The notes below the pieces were generated by a model. The model was not told the origin of the DNA and did no database searches. It saw only the letters and a list, made by a program, of their open reading frames with translations. This document shows, in pieces, positions 1 through 6,209 of a stretch of 10,230 nt of DNA. Numbering within the stretch: the first letter of the stretch is position 1; the number at the start of each line of letters is the position of its first letter. The stretch comes from Syntrophomonadaceae bacterium. GTDB taxonomy: Bacteria > Bacillota > Syntrophomonadia > Syntrophomonadales > Syntrophothermaceae. The position numbers were made by a program, and so were the translations under genes. The stretch covers positions 1 to 10,230 of the forward strand of contig JARYMO010000041.1 in NCBI GenBank assembly GCA_029907055.1. The letters are read 5' to 3'.

Positions 1-1949
1 AGTTGCACGCCACGCTCCCGCATCAGGGCCTCCACCCGTCGCGACGAGCTCTCGTCGAGCTGGCGGGGCATGATGCGGTCGAGTCCTTCCACCACCGTGA
101 CCTGCACTCCCCGCTGCACCATCTCCCAGGCCGCCTCCAGGCCCAGCACTCCCCCCCCGATGACCACTGCCCGGGCACCCTCCCGCAGTTCCCGCTTGAG
201 GGCTCGCCCATCAGCCAGGCTGCGCAGGGTGAAAACCCCGCCCAGGTCGACCCCGGGGAACGGGGGCCGGATGCTGCGGGAACCGGCCGCGTAGATCAGC
301 TTGTCGTAGTGCAGCTCGGAACCGTCATCCAGGCTGACCTTCCTGGCCTTCACATCGATGGCCGTCACCCGCACCCCCCGCCGCACCTCAATGCGGCGCT
401 CGTCGTACCAGGCCTGGTCGTGGATGAACAGGCGGTCGTCCGGCAGGTCTTCGCCCAGCAGGTCAGACAGCACCGGCCGGTAGTAGGGGAGAACCTCTTC
501 CTCCGTCACCATCACGATGCGTCCCACCTGGTTGCGGGTGCGGATGGCCTCTGCGGCACTGAGGGCGGCGATGCCCGATCCGATGACGACGAAGGTCTTG
601 TCGGCATCGAGGCGGAACTCCTCCTCCGGCATCTCCTCGACAAAGTTCTCCCGTCCCACCCCGCAGGCCGGGCAGTGGGCGGGCGGCTCCTCCCCCACCG
701 CGATGTGACCGCACACCAGGCAGCGCCACCGTCGCTTGGAGGCAGGCTGCAGCTTGGCCTGCAGCGCGCGGGCAAATTCCATGCCGAAGGCGAAGGCCTT
801 CTCCAGGTCGGCATCCGAGGGCTTGAAGTTGATGCGCAGGCCCGGCACCACCTGCATGCGCAGCGATGCCAGGCGCGCGGTGATGTTGGGGACCGCCTCC
901 CCGCTCCACCCGTAGGCACCGAAGGCCGAGGCCAGCAGGCGGCTGTGCACGATGGGCGAGAGCTGCGTCAGCAGGTTCCACACCGGAGGGGGGGCGTCTC
1001 CATTCAGGGTGGGGGAGCCCACCAGCAGCGCGTCCGCGGTCTGCAGTTCCTGCAGCACCTCGCTCACCGGGGTTTCGATGAGGTCCATGCTCACCACCTC
1101 GGCATCGATGACGGTGGTGAGGCCTTCCACCACGCTCTGGGCGATGCTGGCGGTGTAACCGTAGGCGGCCACGTAGGGGACCACCACCTTGGGCCGGGCA
1201 CCCGGTTCCCTGACCGGCTCCTGTGACCACTCGCGGTACATCTGCAGGTAGCGCTCCAGGTCCTGGCGCAGGATGGGCCCGTGTCCAGGGCAGATGATGT
1301 CCACCGGCAGCCCCTCGATCCTCTCCAGCGCGGCCCGCACGTAGGGCTTGAAGGGGCCCATGATGGCGTCGAAATAGTCCTTGTACGCAGCCGTCAGGTC
1401 GCGGTCAATGAGGTCGGCAAACAGGCGTTCGTCAGGTACGTGGCTGCCGAAAGAGTCGCAGGTGAACAGGATGCGGTCCTGTTCCAGGTAGGTGTAGATG
1501 GAGTCCGGCCAGTGCAGGAAGGGCAGGTTGAGGAAGGTGAGGGTCCGTCCCCCCAGCTCCAGTTGCTCACCGTCGCTCACCGCGCGGCCGTTGAACTTGC
1601 GGTTGGTGATCTCGCGCAGGAAGGACAGTGCCGTCGCGCTGCCCACTACGGTCAGGCCGGGGACCAGGTCCAACAGCTGTTCCACCGATCCGCTGTGGTC
1701 AGGCTCGACGTGGTTCACCACCAGGTAGTCGATGGAGGCCAGGGGCAGGATTTCCTCCAGCTTCTTCACGTAGTCCTGGAAGAACTTCACCTTCACGGTG
1801 TCAATGAGGGCTGTCTTCTCTTCTCCCCGCACCAGGAACGCGTTGTAGCTCGTCCCCTCGGGGGTTTCCATGATGATGTCGAACACCCGCAGGTCGGGGT
1901 GCAGGGCCCCCACCCAGTAGACGCCTTTCGTGATCTCAACCGTCGGCAC
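1..1949 (-). CDS. Class F-type flavodiiron protein: diiron/flavodoxin core + short rubredoxin + NADH:rubredoxin oxidoreductase (partial, C-terminus off window)
   Basis: Predicted cytoplasmic NADH-driven oxygen (or NO) reductase. Reading leftward from a GTG at 1949, 649 codons are open to the window edge, so the C-terminus is missing. Residues 1-250 are a metallo-beta-lactamase-like diiron domain with all seven expected ligands: H80, E82, D84, H85, H146, D165, H223. Residues about 254-400 are flavodoxin-like (FMN). Residues 408-432 hold C410-x2-C413-x12-C426-x2-C429, a short-spaced rubredoxin site. From about 452 a pyridine-nucleotide-disulfide reductase domain begins, with a GSGIAA dinucleotide fold at 457-462 and a second, GGGVLGLEAA, at 598-607. 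This order matches class F flavodiiron proteins, in which a single chain carries electrons from NADH to the diiron site. GGAGGTGA lies just upstream of the GTG. No promoter is seen in the 92-nt gap to the upstream ORF, so co-transcription is possible. Domain assignment is seen directly; the preference for O2 over NO is inferred from the class. Confidence 0.93.
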   Translation of the reverse strand, partial: MPTVEITKGVYWVGALHPDLRVFDIIMETPEGTSYNAFLVRGEEKTALIDTVKVKFFQDYVKKLEEILPLASIDYLVVNHVEPDHSGSVEQLLDLVPGLTVVGSATALSFLREITNRKFNGRAVSDGEQLELGGRTLTFLNLPFLHWPDSIYTYLEQDRILFTCDSFGSHVPDERLFADLIDRDLTAAYKDYFDAIMGPFKPYVRAALERIEGLPVDIICPGHGPILRQDLERYLQMYREWSQEPVREPGARPKVVVPYVAAYGYTASIAQSVVEGLTTVIDAEVVSMDLIETPVSEVLQELQTADALLVGSPTLNGDAPPPVWNLLTQLSPIVHSRLLASAFGAYGWSGEAVPNITARLASLRMQVVPGLRINFKPSDADLEKAFAFGMEFARALQAKLQPASKRRWRCLVCGHIAVGEEPPAHCPACGVGRENFVEEMPEEEFRLDADKTFVVIGSGIAALSAAEAIRTRNQVGRIVMVTEEEVLPYYRPVLSDLLGEDLPDDRLFIHDQAWYDERRIEVRRGVRVTAIDVKARKVSLDDGSELHYDKLIYAAGSRSIRPPFPGVDLGGVFTLRSLADGRALKRELREGARAVVIGGGVLGLEAAWEMVQRGVQVTVVEGLDRIMPRQLDESSSRRVEALMRERGVQ

Positions 1950-1973
1950 GTGGTCACCTCCGTTCCCTGTCCG

Positions 1974-1995
1974 GGTCCCGGCCCCGGCCGGGACC
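1974..1995 (-). repeat. GC-rich inverted repeat in flavodiiron leader
   Basis: Two 10-nt arms (GGTCCCGGCC and its complement) separated by 2 nt form a perfect hairpin, or a 9-bp stem with a 4-nt loop. It sits about 17 nt upstream of the GGAGGTGA ribosome binding site of the flavodiiron gene. No T-run follows, so it is not a classic terminator. It could stabilise or attenuate the message; that role is inferred. Confidence 0.55.
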
Positions 1996-2012
1996 TCTCC
2001 CGCTCCTTCTCC

Positions 2013-2028
2013 GCCGCGGCGCCGCGGC
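2013..2028. repeat. 16-nt perfect palindrome made of a doubled 8-mer
   Basis: GCCGCGGC occurs twice in tandem. Because the 8-mer is itself palindromic, the whole 16 nt is a perfect palindrome. It lies in the gap between the unrecognised membrane protein gene and the flavodiiron gene. It may be an operator or simply low-complexity GC sequence; the sequence alone cannot tell. Confidence 0.45.
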
Positions 2029-2041
2029 CCACGTCCCTGGT

Positions 2042-2911
2042 TCAGGCAGGGGGCTGCTGCCCCCCTCCCGGGCTGCCCACCCCTTCCCCGCGGGCCAGAC
2101 GCTGCTGGCGGTGCACCTCTTCCAACAACCCTTCAATGCAGCGGTGCCGGCTGAACCTCTCCAGCACCTGTTCCCGTGGGCGCTGGCAGAGGCCGCATTC
2201 TGACTCGGCCAGGCCATTGCTCCATCCGCACACGCAGACCCACCCATCGGCCGTTCTCCTCGCGTAGCACACCGCGTCCGGGCCTGCCTTGTGGGCCAGG
2301 AAGCGCATTTCCTCCGGGCTGCCCGGCCGGTCCAGCAGGGTGGCCGGGCAGTCTCCCGCGCTCCAGACAGAACCGTCGGTGAAGACCACGCGGCGCACCG
2401 AAACCTCCAGGGCTACCGCGTGTTCCTGGTCATAGAAGGCAGCAGTGCCGTTGCCGGTGGCGGTACGGGTGGTCAGCCCGGCCTCGCCCGGTCTGCCCCC
2501 GCTGCTGCCCAGCGATGCGTAGCAGGTGGTGCTGAACTGGATGGATGAGATGGGCTTGCGGGAACGGTTCAGGAATCCGATGGTGTAGAACGAGGTGCCG
2601 GTCGGTTCGTGCAGGCGGCTGACTGCGGTGCGCACCTCCAGCGGGCAGGGCGGGGCTTGCGTTTCCGTGGGCGGCTCCCCGGCATCTGCCGCCGGCGCGG
2701 GTGATGCGGGCAGCGCCTGAACCGGTCCGGCGGGCGGCCCCGGCGCTGCCGGGCGAGCCGCCATCACCAGCAGCAGCCCGAAGATGCCCAGGAAGAAGCC
2801 GATCACCACCCAGGTCCCGGCGTCTTTGCCCTTTAGCGCCGCGACATACCCGCACAGCACGGCGAAGAAGAGGCAGTAGCCCAGTATGCCGATCAGGACG
2901 GTATCCTCCAC
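2042..2911 (-). CDS. Unrecognised membrane-anchored protein with C-terminal RanBP2-like zinc-finger motif
   Basis: I do not recognise a named family. The 289-residue protein starts at a GTG (2911) preceded by a GGGGAGG-rich tract. Residues 4-25 and 33-50 are two hydrophobic segments joined by a short KGKDAGTW turn, a layout common in small bacterial membrane anchors. Residues 51-89 are a Pro/Ala-rich linker. Residues about 90-190 look like a soluble beta-rich domain, containing VVFTDGSVW at 175-183. Near the C-terminus, W224-x-C226-x-C228-x3-N232-x6-C239-x2-C242 closely follows the RanBP2-type zinc-finger pattern, except for one residue instead of two or more between the first cysteines. The tail is Gly/Pro/Gln-rich. 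Topology probably leaves the linker and globular part on one side of the membrane. It lies directly upstream of the flavodiiron gene with no promoter visible between. Function is unknown; that the ORF is real is supported by its coherent domain layout. Confidence 0.8.
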   Translation of the reverse strand: MEDTVLIGILGYCLFFAVLCGYVAALKGKDAGTWVVIGFFLGIFGLLLVMAARPAAPGPPAGPVQALPASPAPAADAGEPPTETQAPPCPLEVRTAVSRLHEPTGTSFYTIGFLNRSRKPISSIQFSTTCYASLGSSGGRPGEAGLTTRTATGNGTAAFYDQEHAVALEVSVRRVVFTDGSVWSAGDCPATLLDRPGSPEEMRFLAHKAGPDAVCYARRTADGWVCVCGWSNGLAESECGLCQRPREQVLERFSRHRCIEGLLEEVHRQQRLARGEGVGSPGGGQQPPA

Positions 2912-3013
2912 CGGCCTCCCCCCTCCCCGCGCACACTGCGCACCCCCTGGCAGGGATCATGGCCCCCCACCCTGCGCACGGGCACCGCACCACACTTCTT
3001 GCCTGCTGATCTC

Positions 3014-3019
3014 ATTATA
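3014..3019 (-). promoter_or_regulatory. Putative -10 box for the unrecognised membrane protein gene
   Basis: A perfect TATAAT on the minus strand lies about 100 nt upstream of the GTG at 2911 and just downstream of the tRNA terminator. No -35 box stands at the usual 16-18 nt; the nearest candidate, TTGGCT at 3045-3050, is 25 nt away. The call therefore rests on the -10 box and its position only. Confidence 0.45.
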
Positions 3020-3067
3020 CCGCGCGGGCCGCGAGGGAGAGGGAAGCCAATTCGAAGCCCCAGCAGC

Positions 3068-3097
3068 AAAAAAATACGCTTCCCCTCAGGGAAGCGT
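3068..3097 (-). terminator. Rho-independent terminator of tRNA-Pro
   Basis: On the minus strand a 9-bp stem (8 GC-rich pairs, CGCTTCCC with its complement, plus one closing A-T pair) with a TGAG loop is followed by TATTTTTTT. It begins 13 nt after the tRNA 3' end, so it should end that transcript and insulate the next gene. Confidence 0.92.
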
Positions 3098-3109
3098 GCG
3101 ATTCGAAAG

Positions 3110-3186
3110 TGGTCGGGATGAAAGGATTCGAACCTTCGACCTCCTGGTCCCGAACCAGGCGCTCTACCAAGCTGAGCCACATCCCG
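3110..3186 (-). tRNA. tRNA-Pro (anticodon CGG)
   Basis: The 77-nt minus-strand sequence folds as a full cloverleaf: a 7-bp acceptor stem CGGGATG/CATCCCG, a GCTC/GAGC D stem, a CCTGG/CCAGG anticodon stem around loop TTCGGGA, and a T arm with GGTTCGAATCC. The anticodon CGG lies at 3150-3152 and reads proline codon CCG, suited to a GC-rich genome. The 3' CCA is encoded in the gene. It has its own promoter and terminator, so it is a single-gene transcription unit. Confidence 0.97.
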
Positions 3187-3214
3187 ACTCCTGCGTGCCC
3201 CTTGCACGCCACTA

Positions 3215-3243
3215 ATTGTACCACCCACCGCACACAAAATCAA
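3215..3243 (-). promoter_or_regulatory. Sigma-A-type promoter of tRNA-Pro
   Basis: The -35 TTGATT (3238-3243) and -10 TACAAT (3215-3220) are separated by exactly 17 nt. Transcription would start near 3208, giving a leader of about 22 nt before the mature tRNA 5' end at 3186. Confidence 0.85.
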
Positions 3244-3275
3244 GGGAGGCCCTGCCGCCGCGGCTCCCTGCGACC

Positions 3276-3911
3276 TCAGCCGGCAGCCCCCGCCTCCCCG
3301 CGCTGGTAGAGCATACCGAAGGCGCTGGCAAACACCACCGAGAAGTAGAAGCCCGCGAACACCGCCACCGGCGGGCCCAGCAAGGGGACGGCCACCAGCA
3401 GCCCGGTCAGCACGGAAGCGGTCAGTGACAGCACGAAGGCAGCCAGGTAGTCCGCTGCCACCGCCGCGATGCGCGCCGCGATCTCCCCCAGAGCGAAGGC
3501 CGCAGCCAGCCTGTTGGTGGCGGCATAGTGGGCCAGTGCCATGGGCAGCAGGAACGCCACCGCCAGCATCAACAGCACCGCCAGCATGGTCCCGCCCGCG
3601 AAGAGCGGCATCCCGGGCCAGCCCAGCGCCGCCCCTGCACCTCCTGCCACCATCACCGCCACTGGCACCAGCAGGTACAGGAAGCCGATGAGGAAGGACA
3701 CCAGGCCCAGCACGAACTTGTCCGCCCAGGCTTCCCACGGCGGCATCTCCTCACGCCCCTCGGTGCCTGCCCTCATCACCTCCAGGACATAGCCCACCGC
3801 CAGCAGGTTAAGGACCGGCAGCAGGCCCAGCAGACCCCCGACCACCAGCTTGGTCACCCAGTCAGGGTCCTGGAAGGGAAACTTGAAACTGCGCACGATG
3901 TCCAGGGCCAT
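3276..3911 (-). CDS. DUF4013-type integral membrane protein
   Basis: A 211-residue, very hydrophobic protein. The N-terminus, with FKFPFQDPDWVTKL at about residues 10-23 followed by a hydrophobic stretch and GYVLEVMR, is the hallmark of DUF4013 proteins. Several membrane segments can be seen, at roughly residues 22-42, 66-86, 100-125 and 140-190. The ATG at 3911 is chosen because the family starts just before this motif and because AGGAGG immediately precedes it; the frame stays open upstream to 3995, but that extension is charged and low in complexity. It follows thiN after 80 nt with no promoter seen, so it may be read through from the thiamin unit. No molecular function is established for the family that I know of, and no catalytic motif is visible. 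Confidence 0.85.
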   Translation of the reverse strand: MALDIVRSFKFPFQDPDWVTKLVVGGLLGLLPVLNLLAVGYVLEVMRAGTEGREEMPPWEAWADKFVLGLVSFLIGFLYLLVPVAVMVAGGAGAALGWPGMPLFAGGTMLAVLLMLAVAFLLPMALAHYAATNRLAAAFALGEIAARIAAVAADYLAAFVLSLTASVLTGLLVAVPLLGPPVAVFAGFYFSVVFASAFGMLYQRGEAGAAG

Positions 3912-3991
3912 CCCCTCCTTCCTCTCCGCCTCTCTCGCCCCCGGCCCGGCCGCGGGCCGCTGCGCCCCATCCCTCCTCCCGCTGCCACTCT

Positions 3992-4636
3992 TCACCCCGC
4001 CGGGGAGAGGTAGTGGAAGACCGCCAGCACCCCCTGCCGCAGACCGATGCGTGCCGGGGAGCGCAGCAGCCGGTTGGACACCGCGAAGGGGTAGGAATAG
4101 CGCAGGGTGGCGTCCTCCAAGGGGTACTGGAACCCCTCCAGGCTGACCCCCACCGCTGCTTCGCTGAGTGCAACCACCGACACCAGGTCACCCAGCGTCC
4201 CTTCCAGTTCCCGGTCCGCCGCGATGAGGTAGACGGTCAGGCCGGGGGCCGCGTAGGTCATTTCCACCCCCCGGTGCAGCGGCGCCACCCCGCTGAAGAG
4301 ATTGGACAGCACGTGGTCCAGCCGGTCCCCTTCCCATCCCATGACCACGATCTCGCGGGCACCCCGTTCCTCGGCCAGCGCCAGGGCGAGCTGGGTGTCC
4401 GTGCAGTCTTTCTCAGCCGGGTGGCGCACGATTTCTACCCCCTGCCGCTCCATTGTCTCCAGTACGTGGGGTGCAACAGAATCCATGTCACCGACCACCG
4501 CCTGCGGGCGTACCCCGATGCGCCAGGCAAAGTCAGCTCCCGCATCAGCGGCCACCACCAGCTCAGCGCGTTGCAGCCACCGGCGGTACTGCTCCGGGTC
4601 CCCGTAGCGGCCCCCGGCCATTATGACACACTTCAT
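3992..4636 (-). CDS. thiN: Thiamin pyrophosphokinase
   Basis: Cytoplasmic enzyme that transfers pyrophosphate from ATP to thiamin, giving thiamin diphosphate, the active cofactor. The 214-residue length is normal for the family. Visible hallmarks are the N-terminal VVAADAGADFAW (27-38), GDMDSV (49-54, acidic metal/ATP site), KDCTDTQLAL (76-85), GWEGDRLDH (100-108), and the C-terminal thiamin-binding half with LEGFQYPLEDATL (166-178) and SNRL (187-190). The ATG at 4636 overlaps the thiT stop as ATGA, which both fixes the start and implies translational coupling. Pairing with thiT makes a salvage route: uptake, then direct pyrophosphorylation. Confidence 0.95.
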   Translation of the reverse strand: MKCVIMAGGRYGDPEQYRRWLQRAELVVAADAGADFAWRIGVRPQAVVGDMDSVAPHVLETMERQGVEIVRHPAEKDCTDTQLALALAEERGAREIVVMGWEGDRLDHVLSNLFSGVAPLHRGVEMTYAAPGLTVYLIAADRELEGTLGDLVSVVALSEAAVGVSLEGFQYPLEDATLRYSYPFAVSNRLLRSPARIGLRQGVLAVFHYLSPAG

Positions 4637-5166
4637 GGCACCCGTCTCCCCGGCAGCACATCGGTGCGGACGGCGAGGTACCAGATTACCAGCGCCGAGA
4701 TGGCAATTTCCGGCAGCATGTAGGCCGAGTTGTAGACCAGCGAGTACACCAGCGGGCTCATGCCCTCGGGCGCGTAAGCCCCGAAGAACACCACCCCGGA
4801 CACCACGTGCGAGCACCAGCGCAGCATGCCTGCGCCGACGGTGCCCCACACCGGGCGCTGCCTGGCCAGACCCGCCAGCCCCACCAGCATGAAGGGAACC
4901 GGGTAGTCCAGCAGCAACTGCACCGGGTGCACGATGTAGCGCATGCCGTCGACGAAGAGGTTCACCATGCCGTACAACAGTCCGGTGGCGGCTCCCACTT
5001 TCGCGCCGCGGCGAAAAGCGACGGCCAGGATGGGTATCATTTCCAGCGAGATGGACCCCCCGAAGGGAGCCTGGTACAGCTTGATCTGGCCCAGGACGAA
5101 GGCCAGGGCGATCATCATCCCCATCTCCACCAGCACCCGGGTCCTGCCTGCCGCGTTGGTTTCCAT
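4633..5166 (-). CDS. thiT: Thiamin ECF transporter, substrate-binding S component
   Basis: Integral membrane protein that binds thiamin and works with a shared ECF energising module (two ATPases and EcfT), which is not in this window. The 177-residue protein has about six hydrophobic segments. Family signatures are clear: GGSISLEMIPI (36-46), HPVQLLLDYP (80-89), RWCSHVVSGVVFF (116-128) and YAPEGMSPLVYSLVYN (131-146). The ATG at 5166 is preceded by GGGGAGGG; the frame is open further upstream to 5319, but that part is Arg-rich and unlike the family. The stop overlaps thiN by 4 nt. A TTGAGC-17-TACGAT promoter lies about 100 nt upstream. I searched the leader by eye for the TPP riboswitch core (CTGAGA and GAACCTGATC-like boxes) and did not find it. 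Confidence 0.93.
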   Translation of the reverse strand: METNAAGRTRVLVEMGMMIALAFVLGQIKLYQAPFGGSISLEMIPILAVAFRRGAKVGAATGLLYGMVNLFVDGMRYIVHPVQLLLDYPVPFMLVGLAGLARQRPVWGTVGAGMLRWCSHVVSGVVFFGAYAPEGMSPLVYSLVYNSAYMLPEIAISALVIWYLAVRTDVLPGRRVP

Positions 5167-5263
5167 TTCCCGCCCTCCCCGTTCGGCGCTCCGTGCACGA
5201 ACCGCACGCTCACGCCTGCGGTCACGCCGCCAACTCGCTCCCCACCACCGGGGGCCCGCTTTC

Positions 5264-5292
5264 ATCGTAGCCCAGACCGCTCCCACGCTCAA
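5264..5292 (-). promoter_or_regulatory. Probable promoter of thiT-thiN
   Basis: TTGAGC (5287-5292) and TACGAT (5264-5269) are 17 nt apart on the minus strand. The expected start site is near 5257, giving a leader of about 90 nt, GC-rich, without a recognisable riboswitch. Confidence 0.6.
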
Positions 5293-5345
5293 GGAATACG
5301 CAGGGGCCACGGCAACCACCTGCCCGACGCTGCCGCCGGTGCAAA

Positions 5346-5374
5346 TTGACAGCCCCTGGAGCCTGGTATATAAT
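5346..5374 (+). promoter_or_regulatory. Consensus sigma-A promoter of the ferredoxin gene
   Basis: TTGACA (5346-5351), a 17-nt spacer and TATAAT (5369-5374): both hexamers and the spacing match the consensus exactly. Transcription should start near 5381, about 40 nt before the ferredoxin ATG. Such a perfect match predicts strong, largely unregulated expression. Confidence 0.93.
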
Positions 5375-5421
5375 TGCGATGGCCCACTACCATGGGTAAC
5401 TTAGTGACGAGGAGGGGAATC

Positions 5422-5598
5422 ATGGCGTACATCATCACCGACGACTGCATCAGCTGCGGGCTCTGCGCCGAGGAGTGCCCGGTCGAAGCGATAAGCGAAG
5501 GCCCTGATAAGTATGTGATTGACCCCGAGCTGTGCACTGATTGCGGCAACTGCGCTGAAGTGTGCCCGGTGGACGCGGCGAAGCCGGTGGAGGAGTAG
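5422..5598 (+). CDS. 2[4Fe-4S] ferredoxin, clostridial type
   Basis: Small cytoplasmic electron carrier of 58 residues, the usual size for clostridial ferredoxins. Two CxxCxxCxxxCP motifs are present: C9, C12, C15, C19-P and C38, C41, C44, C48-P, binding two [4Fe-4S] clusters. The two halves are similar, reflecting the known internal duplication of the family. The ATG at 5422 follows GGAGGGG by a proper distance; the open frame begins earlier, but an upstream start would fall inside the promoter. It is a single-gene unit: consensus promoter before it, hairpin terminator after it. It is the only plus-strand gene in the middle of the window. Partners are not named by context; it could serve oxidoreductases such as pyruvate:ferredoxin oxidoreductase or hydrogenase elsewhere in the genome, which is inference. 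Confidence 0.97.
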   Translation: MAYIITDDCISCGLCAEECPVEAISEGPDKYVIDPELCTDCGNCAEVCPVDAAKPVEE

Positions 5599-5656
5599 CT
5601 CCGGCCGGCAGGCCAGAAGCCCTGGGTGCAACGGCCATTTGCCATTCGCGGCGCTG

Positions 5657-5690
5657 AAGGCCCCCTTTCCGGGGGCCTTGTTGCGTTGTT
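5657..5690 (+). terminator. Terminator of ferredoxin gene
   Basis: A perfect 9-bp stem (AAGGCCCCC and its complement) with a TTTCC loop is followed by a T-rich but interrupted tail (GTTGCGTTGTT). It lies 58 nt after the ferredoxin stop and ends 3 nt from the trmL stop on the other strand, so the hairpin may also act on the converging trmL transcript, although there is no T-run on that side. Confidence 0.85.
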
Positions 5691-5693
5691 CGG

Positions 5694-6167
5694 TTACGCC
5701 AGGCCGGGGAAGCCGTTCTGGCGCAGCGCCTCGTACAGCACCACCGCCACCGCGTTGGAGAGGTTGAGCGACCTTCCCAGCGGGCGCATGGGAATGCGCA
5801 CCGTGCATTCGGGATGGGCCTCCAGCAGCGCCGCCGGCAGCCCTGTTGTTTCGCGCCCGAACACCAGCACGTCGTGGGGGCCGTACCGCACCTCGGTATA
5901 CAGGCGTTGTGCCCTGGTGGTCGCCAGGTGGGTGCGCCCCGCGGCCGGCGCCAGCGCCTGCTGCAGTTCGGCGAAACTGTCCCACACCTTCACCTCGACC
6001 TGGCCCCAGTAGTCCAGGCCCGCCCGCCTGAGATAGCGGTCCTCCAGCGAGAACCCCAGCGGTCGCACCAGGTGCAGGACGCTGCCAGTGAGGGCGCAGG
6101 TCCTGGCTACGTTGCCCGTGTTCTGGGGTATCTCCGGTTCCACCAGCACGATATGCGTACCCCTCAC
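5694..6167 (-). CDS. trmL: tRNA (cytidine/uridine-34-2'-O)-methyltransferase
   Basis: SPOUT-class methyltransferase that uses S-adenosylmethionine to 2'-O-methylate the wobble base of certain leucine tRNAs. The 157-residue form equals the usual length. Family motifs are intact: HIVLVEPEIPQNTGNVAR (5-22), LVFGRETTGLP (101-111, cofactor knot) and RSLNLSNAVAVVLYEALRQ (132-150). The GTG at 6167 is preferred because the family starts just before HIVLVEPEIPQNTGN; another GTG at 6206 is in frame, 4 nt after the previous stop, and would add 13 residues. It is the last gene of the fmdB-like operon and converges with the ferredoxin gene. Confidence 0.94.
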   Translation of the reverse strand: MRGTHIVLVEPEIPQNTGNVARTCALTGSVLHLVRPLGFSLEDRYLRRAGLDYWGQVEVKVWDSFAELQQALAPAAGRTHLATTRAQRLYTEVRYGPHDVLVFGRETTGLPAALLEAHPECTVRIPMRPLGRSLNLSNAVAVVLYEALRQNGFPGLA

Positions 6168-6209
6168 CCCCTTCCGCCCGGCACTGGCCCTGTTCCCCTC
6201 GAGCACCCC

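Noticed and set aside
3..1226. 407-codon open frame on the plus strand
   Set aside because: It lies fully opposite the flavodiiron fusion, is His/Gly/Arg-rich without domains, and is a frame shadow caused by high GC. The same holds for the long plus-strand frames at 1281-2267, 3528-4013, 4013-4723, 6554-7642, 7423-8103 and 8478-9461.
3244..3275. Terminator after the DUF4013 gene
   Set aside because: A CTGCCG/CGGCAG pairing can be drawn, but it is short, the loop is long, and no real T-run follows.
3944..3959. GGCCCG/CGGGCC inverted repeat between thiN and the DUF4013 gene
   Set aside because: Six base pairs in a very GC-rich stretch with no T-run; expected by chance at this composition.
5167..5319. 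N-terminal extension of thiT back to 5319
   Set aside because: The added residues are Arg-rich and unlike the family, they overlap the predicted promoter, and the ATG at 5166 has a good ribosome binding site.
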